Shown here: positions 8,781 through 15,483 of the stretch, in pieces
Position numbering within the stretch: position 1 is the first letter of the stretch
Layout of the letters: the number at the start of each line of letters is the position of its first letter
NCBI GenBank assembly: GCA_020061995.1
Contig: JAGUXE010000050.1
Span: 1 to 45,998, forward strand
Length of the DNA stretch: 45,998 nt
Direction: 5' to 3'
From: Ignavibacteriales bacterium
GTDB taxonomy: Bacteria > Bacteroidota > Ignavibacteria > Ignavibacteriales > Ignavibacteriaceae
Notes under the pieces: generated by a model
The model's database searches: none
What the model was told of the DNA's origin: nothing
Seen by the model: the letters and a program-made list of their open reading frames with translations, nothing else
Position numbers and translations under genes: made by a program

Positions 8781-9108
8781 ATTCTTTCTTAATTTTTAAT
8801 GCTTTTTCAATTTCAGACTTAGGTGTTTTCTGTGTCTTTTTTTGAAAACCATTTGTTAATACAATAAATTTGCCTTCGTCAAAAAAGCAGAATATGCGAA
8901 AAATGTCGCTACCCTGCTTAATTCTAATCTCATAAAGTCCATCTGTTCCTTCAATATGTCGAAAATAGTCGGATGGAATTTGTGGTTGGGTTTCAATTAT
9001 CCTAAAAGTCCATAAAATCTTGTCTCTAACTTTCCGCTTCTGTTTTTGGTAAAAGTCAGAGAAGTAGTTTTTATACAATATGACCGTTCTTAGTTTAATT
9101 CCACTCAT
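8764..9108 (-). CDS. RelE/HigB-type toxin (Gp49-like family)
   Basis: From the ATG at 9108 the product is 114 residues; a TTG three codons upstream gives 117. The fold signatures are those of the phage Gp49-like/HigB mRNA-interferase group: GLYEIRIKQGSDIFRIFCFF, then IVLTNGFQKKTQKTP with the conserved basic C-terminal segment. Such toxins cleave mRNA on the ribosome. The gene precedes its antitoxin, with a 17-base overlap. A promoter-like TATCTTTG lies directly before the ATG. If real, it would give a very short or absent leader and exclude the TTG start. Confidence 0.85.
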   Translation of the reverse strand: MSGIKLRTVILYKNYFSDFYQKQKRKVRDKILWTFRIIETQPQIPSDYFRHIEGTDGLYEIRIKQGSDIFRIFCFFDEGKFIVLTNGFQKKTQKTPKSEIEKALKIKKEYETEK

Positions 9109-9114
9109 ACATTG

Positions 9115-9145
9115 CAAAGATAAACAAAGTTGTCCGAATGAGCAA
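9115..9145 (-). promoter_or_regulatory. Candidate Bacteroidetes-type promoter of higBA
   Basis: On the minus strand TTG (9145-9143) is followed after 20 bases by TATCTTTG (9122-9115), matching the Bacteroidetes pattern TTG-N19-21-TAnnTTTG. The toxin ATG at 9108 begins only 6 bases after the -7 box. Use of this consensus in Ignavibacteria is an assumption. Confidence 0.35.
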
Positions 9146-9200
9146 CTTTATTTTTTTTTGTCAAATTGTGCGGGTAAAAGACAAATAAATTCATTGCAAT

Positions 9201-9229
9201 GGTTGATAGCTGTAGAGGTTCTATTCTTC
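9201..9229. repeat. Right imperfect direct repeat flanking higBA
   Basis: Partner of the repeat at 8433-8461: ggttgatag, seven variable bases, then ggttctattcttc. It lies 84 bases upstream of the toxin promoter candidate. The two copies are 768 bases apart and in the same orientation. Confidence 0.7.
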
Positions 9230-9389
9230 ATTGGTATTCTTAAAATATTACTCTGATCAAGCACTACAAATTTTGGATTTAGCACTTAACTGTCGTCGAA
9301 GCACGAGTTGCAAAACGGCTGTTATCGATTCGCTGCTGTTACCACCACCAGTCTGTTGGTTTTGTTTTGTTGAAAGTCATTTTGCAATG

Positions 9390-9520
9390 ACCGCTAACGG
9401 TTGAGGCTATATGCAGAAAGGGATTGCGGGCTACTTTCCTTTCCACCGACACGAAATTTTATGCGGGGCAAAATGCTTGAATTACCTCTAAAACCCTTAT
9501 TGCATATAACCTTTGTTGCC
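9390..9520 (-). repeat. attC-like palindromic spacer element
   Basis: Arms at 9405-9422 (ggctatatgcagaaaggg) and 9494-9511 (cccttattgcatataacc) pair at 15 of 18 positions across about 70 bases. Read on the minus strand, directly after the methyltransferase stop, it runs GGCAAC ... first arm ... second arm ... CCGTTAGCGG. That is the AAC...GTT polarity of an integron attC placed behind its gene. The total length of about 125 bases is also in the attC range. The consensus GTTRRRY is not met exactly, so this remains a proposal. Confidence 0.45.
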
Positions 9521-9526
9521 AGCATG

Positions 9527-10150
9527 TTATTTCTTTCTCCCTTTAATCACAACAAAACTACCTTTTCCGTCTCCTTTTATTGGATTTTCAGGAATATTTA
9601 AATTTATTTCTGTAAGTGTTCGTATAATATCAGTTATTTCAAAATGGTTATTTACAATCATTGAAGTCAATTCGCTGACTGAATAGAATTTGGCATGACT
9701 ATAAAATTTGCTCACTTCTTTTTCCAGTTCAAGCGATTTTCCCAAGGAACTTTCTTTGTCGATAAAAGCAATTATTATATCGCCTTTGTCTTTAATAATC
9801 CTATGTGCTTCTTTTATTGCTTTTTCCGGATTATCAACAAAGCAAATCGAAGTTATGAAAGTAGCAAAGTCAAAACTATTATCAGGATATGGTAAATTTT
9901 CAGCGAACCCTTTTTTTACTTTCAAATTTCTTTGTGTAGCATAATTCAACATTTTCTCTGATGGGTCAATTCCAAATTTTATGTCCAACTTCTCTGCAAA
10001 TATTCCGCTTCCAATGCCAATCTCGACCCCTTCTTTTCCAACCGGAATAACTTGTTTTAATGCAAGCAATTCTGATTGAAAGATTAGTTCATTTTCTTTA
10101 AACCAATTTTCGTATTCGTCTGTGAATATGTCAAATGGATTGTCTTTCAT
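9527..10150 (-). CDS. SAM-dependent methyltransferase (class I)
   Basis: From the ATG at 10150 the product is 207 residues. The ATG is 2 bases after the stop of the DsrE gene and is preferred to the GTG at 10177, which would overlap that gene. Methyltransferase motif I is GVEIGIGSGIFAEKL with the acidic residue in IKFGIDPSE. Motif II/III are DNSFDFATFITSICFVDNPE and IKDKGDIIIAFIDKES. It belongs to the UbiE/Methyltransf_11 group; the acceptor is unknown. The overlap-free but very tight join suggests translational coupling to the DsrE protein. An attC-like palindrome follows the stop codon. Confidence 0.85.
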   Translation of the reverse strand: MKDNPFDIFTDEYENWFKENELIFQSELLALKQVIPVGKEGVEIGIGSGIFAEKLDIKFGIDPSEKMLNYATQRNLKVKKGFAENLPYPDNSFDFATFITSICFVDNPEKAIKEAHRIIKDKGDIIIAFIDKESSLGKSLELEKEVSKFYSHAKFYSVSELTSMIVNNHFEITDIIRTLTEINLNIPENPIKGDGKGSFVVIKGRKK

Positions 10151-10152
10151 TT

Positions 10153-10512
10153 TTAGAAGGTTAAAACTTTGTCGCACTCAACAGTCCATTGAGCAAATTC
10201 TTTCATATTACTTAAATTCACTCCTTCAATAAAAGGAATTTTATCAATTCCACGTGCTTCTGAACATCCGCCACAACTTTTAACTTCTCCACCATTTCTA
10301 ATCACAACTTTTAACATTCTTTCAATGTTGTAATAACCATTTGGTGTGTTTTGATTTGGCAAACCGCAAAAAACAGCGTCTGCGAGTAGGAAAATTTTTA
10401 TTTCCACTTTCTCACTGTGTTCTTTTTGAAGTGTCATAGCCATTCTTAAAGCGTTGTATGCTTTTTCAGTCCCGTAGGGTGCGTCATTGATGATAATCAA
10501 AATTTTCTGCAT
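10153..10512 (-). CDS. DsrE/DsrF-like family protein
   Basis: This 119-residue protein has the DsrE/YchN fold: MQKILIIINDAPYGTEKAYNALRMA at the N-terminus, the strand KIFLLADAVFCG, and a Cys-rich turn VKSCGGCSEARG. Family members include sulfur-transfer subunits (DsrE, TusD) and many uncharacterised homologues. The SCGGC cysteines and C68 in FCG are candidates for redox or persulfide chemistry, which I infer only from the family. The ATG at 10512 has AAAGGAGGATAAAA upstream, a strong ribosome site. It forms a two-gene unit with the methyltransferase. The pair sits as a cassette between palindromic spacers at about 10571-10613 and 9390-9520. Confidence 0.8.
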   Translation of the reverse strand: MQKILIIINDAPYGTEKAYNALRMAMTLQKEHSEKVEIKIFLLADAVFCGLPNQNTPNGYYNIERMLKVVIRNGGEVKSCGGCSEARGIDKIPFIEGVNLSNMKEFAQWTVECDKVLTF

Positions 10513-10570
10513 TTTTATCCTCCTTTATTCAGTTAATAATCTATGTTTCGTTGTCTTGTTATAATTGCTG

Positions 10571-10613
10571 GTAACATTAGTATTTATGCAAAATTGCGTA
10601 TATACTACTTTAA
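10571..10613 (-). repeat. Junction element J1, homologous to 20417-20459
   Basis: These 43 bases match those at 20417-20459 at 33 of 43 positions without gaps. The shared blocks are taacatta, gcaa, attgc and actttaa. The centre atgcaaaattgcgta is self-complementary. On the minus strand the element ends AATGTTACC, giving the same GTTA boundary as other spacers in the block. It lies between the acyltransferase stop and the DsrE start. Confidence 0.55.
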
Positions 10614-10652
10614 AAACAATATTTGCTTCTCTTTTGTTCATAACCTATCCTT

Positions 10653-11786
10653 TTAAGCTCTCATTCCAAAGAAGAATCTTAAAAACCTAATTCGCCTAAT
10701 AATTTGATAAAGCCCAATGGTTAATATAAATGATACTAAAAGTACAAAAATAAACTTTTCAGCAATTGTATGATTGAGAGGAACTATATAAAACCCTGCA
10801 AAGATGATCAGAGTTTGGTGCAAGATATAAAAAGGTAAAATCCCCTGATTTAGGTCGTTCAAATAGCGATGATTAAAATTTAGAAATTTCTTTCCAAGGC
10901 CTATAAATGCAAATACCCAACTGATACTGTTCAGGTTTTTCAAAATGATTGAGAAAAAGTAATTCAATGTATATTCCGGGATTGAAATATTGTCAAGAAA
11001 AGTTTTATTGATTAAATAAAAACTCCAACAAGTTATGGCAATCAATAGAAATTTATAAGCTTTTTTTTCAATGTATAAAATGATTTTCTGATTGATTTGC
11101 AAAAGAAACCCAAAAAGAAAATAGAGTGAAAATGTTGCGAAATCTGCCCAGCTCAGATAGTGAGGAAATAGAGGTCGCAATAGAAACTCAAGTAAAACAA
11201 ATGGTAGGATGATATTCCAAAAAGTATAAAATGACCGGAATAATTTATTGGATTGTTCACACACTTTATTTTGGTATCTAAGTATAAGTTTGAATAGCGG
11301 GAGAAATAAAATTGTTTGAACGAATAAAAAAACTAAATACCAGAGGTGATATCCTAAGTATCCGATCCATATCAGGTTCCACCCAAAATTTTCATTTATT
11401 AAATTATATGGCAATTGTGTAAAAAATAGAAGATAATTGCCTTCAAATCCTGATTGCTGAATAGCTTCAAAAAATTTTTGGGGTGGAATCAATATAAAAA
11501 CACCAAAAATATAGGGGATGACCAGCCGCTTTATTCTTCCATTTAAAAAATTTTCCCTTTTGGATTTCATTGCGAAATAAGTACCTGCGCCTGATACCAG
11601 AAAAATAATATACATTCGCCAACTATGCATAAATTCAATGATATAGTTGATTGAAATGCTTGTATCAGCGTTTTTCAAATGCCAGGGATAAGTATCGAAC
11701 AGGCGAAAGGAGTGAAAAACGAACAACAAACCGAAGGCTATTACTCTTAGCCAGTCAATATAATAGATGCGTTGATTAGTGCTCAT
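10653..11786 (-). CDS. Membrane-bound acyltransferase (acyltransferase 3 family)
   Basis: This 377-residue integral membrane protein starts at the ATG at 11786, which has GTAGGAGT just before it. The upstream in-frame start at 11813 would overlap the esterase gene and lacks this site. The N-terminus RIYYIDWLRVIAFGLLFVFH is the family signature (DxLR followed by an FH pair). About ten hydrophobic helices follow, and FYILHQTLIIFAGFYIV near the C-terminus is the usual late helix. Relatives (OafA, MdoC) O-acylate sugars or glucans at the membrane. It is encoded 4 bases after the esterase stop, so both are probably translated together. Confidence 0.85.
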   Translation of the reverse strand: MSTNQRIYYIDWLRVIAFGLLFVFHSFRLFDTYPWHLKNADTSISINYIIEFMHSWRMYIIFLVSGAGTYFAMKSKRENFLNGRIKRLVIPYIFGVFILIPPQKFFEAIQQSGFEGNYLLFFTQLPYNLINENFGWNLIWIGYLGYHLWYLVFLFVQTILFLPLFKLILRYQNKVCEQSNKLFRSFYTFWNIILPFVLLEFLLRPLFPHYLSWADFATFSLYFLFGFLLQINQKIILYIEKKAYKFLLIAITCWSFYLINKTFLDNISIPEYTLNYFFSIILKNLNSISWVFAFIGLGKKFLNFNHRYLNDLNQGILPFYILHQTLIIFAGFYIVPLNHTIAEKFIFVLLVSFILTIGLYQIIRRIRFLRFFFGMRA

Positions 11787-11790
11787 ACTC

Positions 11791-12921
11791 CTACTTGCTT
11801 GTTTGAGTTGCAAAATACTTTGAGATAGACGGGAGCATATATTCTTTCAGCCTGATGTGGAGTTTGTCTGTATGCCCACCATCAAACCATAGAGTTTTAG
11901 CCTTTATCTGGTTTTGCTCCAGTAAGTTAGAAACATACTTTGTCCCATCAGTTATCCAGCCATCATTAAGCCCACAATCCAGAACGATGCTTATTTTTTT
12001 TAGATTGGAATGGTGTTCTTTTATTTTTTCTTCCCATCCGCCAAAGCCATTAATCCAACATTTAAATTGTTTGTCATTCTTATTAGTTTCGGTAACAGAT
12101 GTATCCGGTAAATAAAAAAATGGGGGAGTCTTTAATAGAGAATCCGGACAAAAAGCACTGCCATAAGCGAGCAAAAAACCTTTAAGGTATCCTTCATATT
12201 GCCCATATCTCAAATTAGCAGTAAGATATTTATATCGTTCAATCTCATTTAATTCGGGCTTATTAAAGTATTTGTTTATTGCTTGCTGTAATTCTGAAAG
12301 GTTCTGATATGAAGTTAAAAATTTGCTATTGAGAATACCATTAGCATCAAATAGACCGGGGCTTAATGAATATACCATACCAAATATTTCAGGATGTTTC
12401 ATTCCTATATTTAAAGCCCCAAAACCCCCCATTGAATTTCCAGCAATAACCCGAGAATTGGGAGAGAGAATTGTTTTGTATTTCTTGTCTATGTACTGAA
12501 CTACATCCTGGACAATATAGTCTTCCCAATTGCCATTGATTGATGAATTAACATAAAAGCTGCCGCCTAAAAAGGTATTGCCGTCAACTAATACTATAAT
12601 CATTTCATTTATCAATTGATGTTCTATTAGAGAATCCGCTGCTTTTTGAAGTTCAAATCCACTGTACTCGCCAAATAGAAATTCGTTAATTGAGCTTGTA
12701 AAGCCGGGTAAATAATAAACAACAGGATAACTTTTATTTGAGCTGCCATAATTTGGGGGCAAATAAACAGCAACTTTTTGAAGAGAGTCTAAGCCCAACT
12801 TATTGTTATTCAGCGAAAATGCGTTAATAGATTCGATGGACAAGTGGCTTTGACCAAAGTTTATATCCGATGCTAATGCCATCAAAAAAAGTGATACGAG
12901 AAAAAAAAGTTTTCTCTTCAT
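11791..12921 (-). CDS. Secreted esterase (esterase D/feruloyl-esterase-like alpha/beta hydrolase)
   Basis: From the ATG at 12921, preceded by AAAAGGAAATCGG, the product is 376 residues with a signal peptide (MKRKLFFLVSLFLMALASDI). The longer frame from 12972 would bury that signal. The nucleophile elbow is GNSMGGFGAL with S163. The oxyanion region is YYLPGFTSS. A later D in LDCGLNDGW and H in FDGGHTDKLH are the probable triad partners. Enzymes of this group hydrolyse acyl or feruloyl esters on sugars. It sits between an AraC-type regulator and an acyltransferase, so a local O-acyl sugar exchange system is plausible but unproven. Confidence 0.85.
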   Translation of the reverse strand: MKRKLFFLVSLFLMALASDINFGQSHLSIESINAFSLNNNKLGLDSLQKVAVYLPPNYGSSNKSYPVVYYLPGFTSSINEFLFGEYSGFELQKAADSLIEHQLINEMIIVLVDGNTFLGGSFYVNSSINGNWEDYIVQDVVQYIDKKYKTILSPNSRVIAGNSMGGFGALNIGMKHPEIFGMVYSLSPGLFDANGILNSKFLTSYQNLSELQQAINKYFNKPELNEIERYKYLTANLRYGQYEGYLKGFLLAYGSAFCPDSLLKTPPFFYLPDTSVTETNKNDKQFKCWINGFGGWEEKIKEHHSNLKKISIVLDCGLNDGWITDGTKYVSNLLEQNQIKAKTLWFDGGHTDKLHIRLKEYMLPSISKYFATQTSK

Positions 12922-12937
12922 CCGATTTCCTTTTAAA

Positions 12938-13004
12938 GTTTCGGACAAAACTACAAGTTGGTGTTGGGACAAATGCCCGAAAGTGTAAGTTCGGACTACA
13001 AGTT
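12938..13004 (-). promoter_or_regulatory. Direct repeats upstream of the esterase: candidate AraC-regulator operator
   Basis: On the minus strand AACTTGTAGT followed by CCGAACTT (13004-12988) recurs as AACTTGTAGT, a short insert, then CCGAAACTT (12959-12936). The starts are 45 bases apart and the nearer copy ends about 15 bases before the esterase start codon. Paired direct repeats are typical binding sites of AraC-family regulators, and one is encoded immediately upstream. Binding is inferred. Confidence 0.4.
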
Positions 13005-13061
13005 TGTTTCAAGAAAACAATAGAATGGCAAATTAGGTAAGAATGGACTCGGCCGAAAAAA

Positions 13062-14198
13062 TCAAAAAGCCGACTTCTTAAATTCAGATGGTGTTTTACC
13101 CGTGAATTGTTTGAACACGCTGTTAAAGGTTGATTTTGAATTAAATCCACACTCGAACGCTATTCCAAGCATAGAATAATGAGAATATTTTGGGTCAGAT
13201 AACAAACTTTTCACTTCATTAATCCTGTATCCATTAATAAACTCGTAAAAATTTTTATTAAACATTTCATTAATTATTTGAGAAAGATTATTGGGTGTAG
13301 TTTCAAGTTTGTTTGCCAATTCTTTTAAAGTCAGGTTTTCATTTAAGTATGGCTTTTCGTTCTCCATCGATTTGGTCAGCCGGTTTATAAGTTTTTCTTT
13401 TTCAATATCTTTTAAAGATGAAGTTGCATATTTGGGTTTAAGAGTTGGAGTAGATTCAATTTGTGAATTTGGATTTTCATTTGATAATATAGGTTTTTGT
13501 TTAATACCATAATAACCTAAAAAATAAATTATTATGGTAAGAGTGATGTACATTAAATAGTCTCCGTCTTCATAAGAGATAAAATTTATAATATCACTTA
13601 ACAAGCCCATCAATACAGAGACGAATGAAACAAATACCATACAAATCAAAACTATTTTTAACCAATGTAAGTCTATGTATTTTGTATTCGAGTAGCTTTG
13701 CTTGATTTGTTTAAGGTGCTTCTTCAATAAAAGAAGAGAAATGATTGAATAAACAGGAATTGAAAAGTTAATAAAAAACTCAGTTATGTAAATATAAACT
13801 GATGTCTCACCCTGTGTTTGCCTTTCGTAATAGATTAATTTCTCTTGAGGATTTAATAAGTAGAAGTCATAAACTAAAAAAGAGGTTATCAATAAAAAGG
13901 GGATGGCGTGAAGTAGAAAATCCCGAAAGAAATATTCATTATTTTCTTTTACCAATGATCTGGTATAAAACAGTAATATGGGACCTAATATTATTGGCAA
14001 AGTATAAGTAAGTCCCAGCAAATGTGGGTATTCGAATAAGATGTTACTTAGAAATAAATATTGCTCAATCAACACAAAACCAATAATACTGAAGAACAGC
14101 AGAAGTAATTTTGGAGGGAGCCTGTTCTTTCCTCTATCTAAAAGTAAAACCCCAAAGAAGAAAGCCTGAACTGCACCAAGTAAAAATATTATATCCAT
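13062..14198 (-). CDS. AraC-family regulator with membrane-spanning N-terminus
   Basis: This 378-residue protein has about seven hydrophobic helices in residues 1-230 (for example IIFLLGAVQAFFFGVLLL and MYITLTIIIYFLGYYGI). A polar linker follows, then an AraC-type double helix-turn-helix at about 275-378 (NLTLKELANKLETTPNNLSQII and YSMLGIAFECGFNSKSTFNSVF). Such membrane-anchored AraC proteins are common in Bacteroidetes and probably sense an envelope signal. The next genes are an esterase and an acyltransferase on the same strand. Direct repeats in the gap (12938-13004) are a possible target. There is no helix-turn-helix defect. Confidence 0.9.
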   Translation of the reverse strand: MDIIFLLGAVQAFFFGVLLLDRGKNRLPPKLLLLFFSIIGFVLIEQYLFLSNILFEYPHLLGLTYTLPIILGPILLFYTRSLVKENNEYFFRDFLLHAIPFLLITSFLVYDFYLLNPQEKLIYYERQTQGETSVYIYITEFFINFSIPVYSIISLLLLKKHLKQIKQSYSNTKYIDLHWLKIVLICMVFVSFVSVLMGLLSDIINFISYEDGDYLMYITLTIIIYFLGYYGIKQKPILSNENPNSQIESTPTLKPKYATSSLKDIEKEKLINRLTKSMENEKPYLNENLTLKELANKLETTPNNLSQIINEMFNKNFYEFINGYRINEVKSLLSDPKYSHYSMLGIAFECGFNSKSTFNSVFKQFTGKTPSEFKKSAF

Positions 14199-14326
14199 TA
14201 TTTTAGTTATTTAATTTTATTGCTGTTAGTCATCTGAAGTTGTCCTTGCTTTTTTCGTTATACTTGCTTCCATTTGCTGTTATGGGCTGGCGTTTCTATT
14301 GTTCTGTCTTTGGTACCATTTTTAAC

Positions 14327-15208
14327 TTAATTATTTTCCTCAAAGTAATACGAATAGTCAATGCCTTTCATAAACATTTCGATGTCGTTTATTTTGGTAG
14401 TGAACGCATTATTCAAAAGAGTTTTTAGAAAACTACTTTTTATTGAACTTAGCTTCATAGCATTCATGTAATTTTGTTTGCTTATTTTACTCCAATCCAC
14501 ACATTTTTTAAGGCGTTTTTTTAATATCAAATCCAACCATATTCGGGTGCTTCTGCCGTTCCCTTCCATAAAAGGGTGAGCAATGTTCATTTCAACATAT
14601 TTGTTTACAATTTCGTCAAAGATAGTTTCGGGCATTACTTCTATTTGCTTTAGCGTGTCGCCCAAAAAGTGTGATACTGCAAATTGAAAACCGTCTTTTG
14701 AAATATTTTTTTGCCGGATTTGCCCAGCAAAATCATATAATCCACCAAACAAATAAGCGTGTATTTGTTGCAAACCTTTGGTTGTACCAACTTCAATGCT
14801 GTTGATAAAAGAGCTTTCGAACAGGGCATAGGCTTTTGTTTTGCTTTTTCCGTCGATGCTTTCATCGCTGTAGGTAAACCATTCTATAAATCGGTTCGCT
14901 TTTTTACCGGGAAACTCTTTGCCTAATGCAATTATACCGGTGTAATCCAACATATCGGCTAAACGCTTTTTCCCGTCCGGTGCAAGAAATTTCAACTGGG
15001 TAGTAGCACTAACCACTTGGCTGTTTTCTTTTTTTAATTTAGCTTTAAGATATTTCCAATAGTTTCGGGTTTTGGAGTAGTCGTTTTGGTCGGTAAGTAC
15101 GGCAACAATATCCAGGACCGAAAACCACCATTTGGCATTTCCTTCGTCCCAAACTGCTCGCACTTCGCGGTCGTCAAAAAAACGGATAGATATTTTTGTG
15201 TTGCTCAT
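14327..15208 (-). CDS. Bro-N/Fic fusion protein (Fic AMP-transferase-type)
   Basis: This 293-residue protein has two parts. Residues 1-115 resemble the phage Bro-N/antirepressor domain (RFFDDREVRAVWDEGN, KWWFSVLDIVAVLT, GIIALGKEFPGKKANRF). Residues 125-293 form a Fic domain with the complete active motif H211-PFMEGNGRSTR222, matching HxFx(D/E)GNGRxxR. Fic enzymes usually transfer AMP or another nucleotide moiety to target proteins, and many act as toxins. No clear inhibitory (S/T)xxxE(G/N) motif and no small antitoxin gene are seen. It is flanked by palindromic spacers, and the gene upstream on the same strand is the NACHT protein. It may be a toxin, defence or regulatory unit. Confidence 0.85.
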   Translation of the reverse strand: MSNTKISIRFFDDREVRAVWDEGNAKWWFSVLDIVAVLTDQNDYSKTRNYWKYLKAKLKKENSQVVSATTQLKFLAPDGKKRLADMLDYTGIIALGKEFPGKKANRFIEWFTYSDESIDGKSKTKAYALFESSFINSIEVGTTKGLQQIHAYLFGGLYDFAGQIRQKNISKDGFQFAVSHFLGDTLKQIEVMPETIFDEIVNKYVEMNIAHPFMEGNGRSTRIWLDLILKKRLKKCVDWSKISKQNYMNAMKLSSIKSSFLKTLLNNAFTTKINDIEMFMKGIDYSYYFEENN

Positions 15209-15310
15209 TTTTGCTTTTGCGTTTTCAATTATTTTTATCCCGTCTTTGATTAGTTAATACAACTTGTAAATTCTGACTGTCGTTTGTTCTGAAGTTGTGT
15301 TACACTTGTC

Positions 15311-15435
15311 CATAACGGTTTGCAGCTACCCGAAGGTGACGATTTCGAAGCACTGCAATACCAGCCAACTGAAGATCGCTAAAAGCACGAAACTTAAATA
15401 GACCACATAAACCCCCATTGCAGCAGGCGGCTGTT
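15311..15435 (-). repeat. attC-like spacer between the NACHT and Fic genes
   Basis: On the minus strand, about 50 bases after the NACHT stop, the element starts AACAGCCGCCTGCTGC and ends GTAGCTGCAAACCGTTATGG. This again gives an AAC...GTTA layout of about 125 bases with partly complementary ends. A 69-residue frame (15300-15509) reads straight through it and is rejected as a gene. The resemblance to other spacers in the block is in layout, not in close sequence identity. Confidence 0.35.
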
Positions 15436-15483
15436 CGTTTTTTTTCGTTTCTTATATTTGCATGTAGAATGCATACATTTTTG

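Larger units (their letters stand above)
9118..9526. other. 409-base spacer between higB and the methyltransferase gene
   Basis: No gene was found. Reading from the toxin it holds the higBA promoter candidate, the right direct repeat (9201-9229), a segment with two gctgtt boxes and a ttaac boundary (9287-9340), and the long palindromic element at 9390-9520. The 66-residue plus-strand frame at 9401-9601 runs through the palindrome and into the methyltransferase gene, and is not credible. Confidence 0.6.

Noticed and set aside
12824..13150. 108-residue minus-strand frame
   Set aside because: It overlaps both the AraC gene end and the esterase start in another frame and has no domain.
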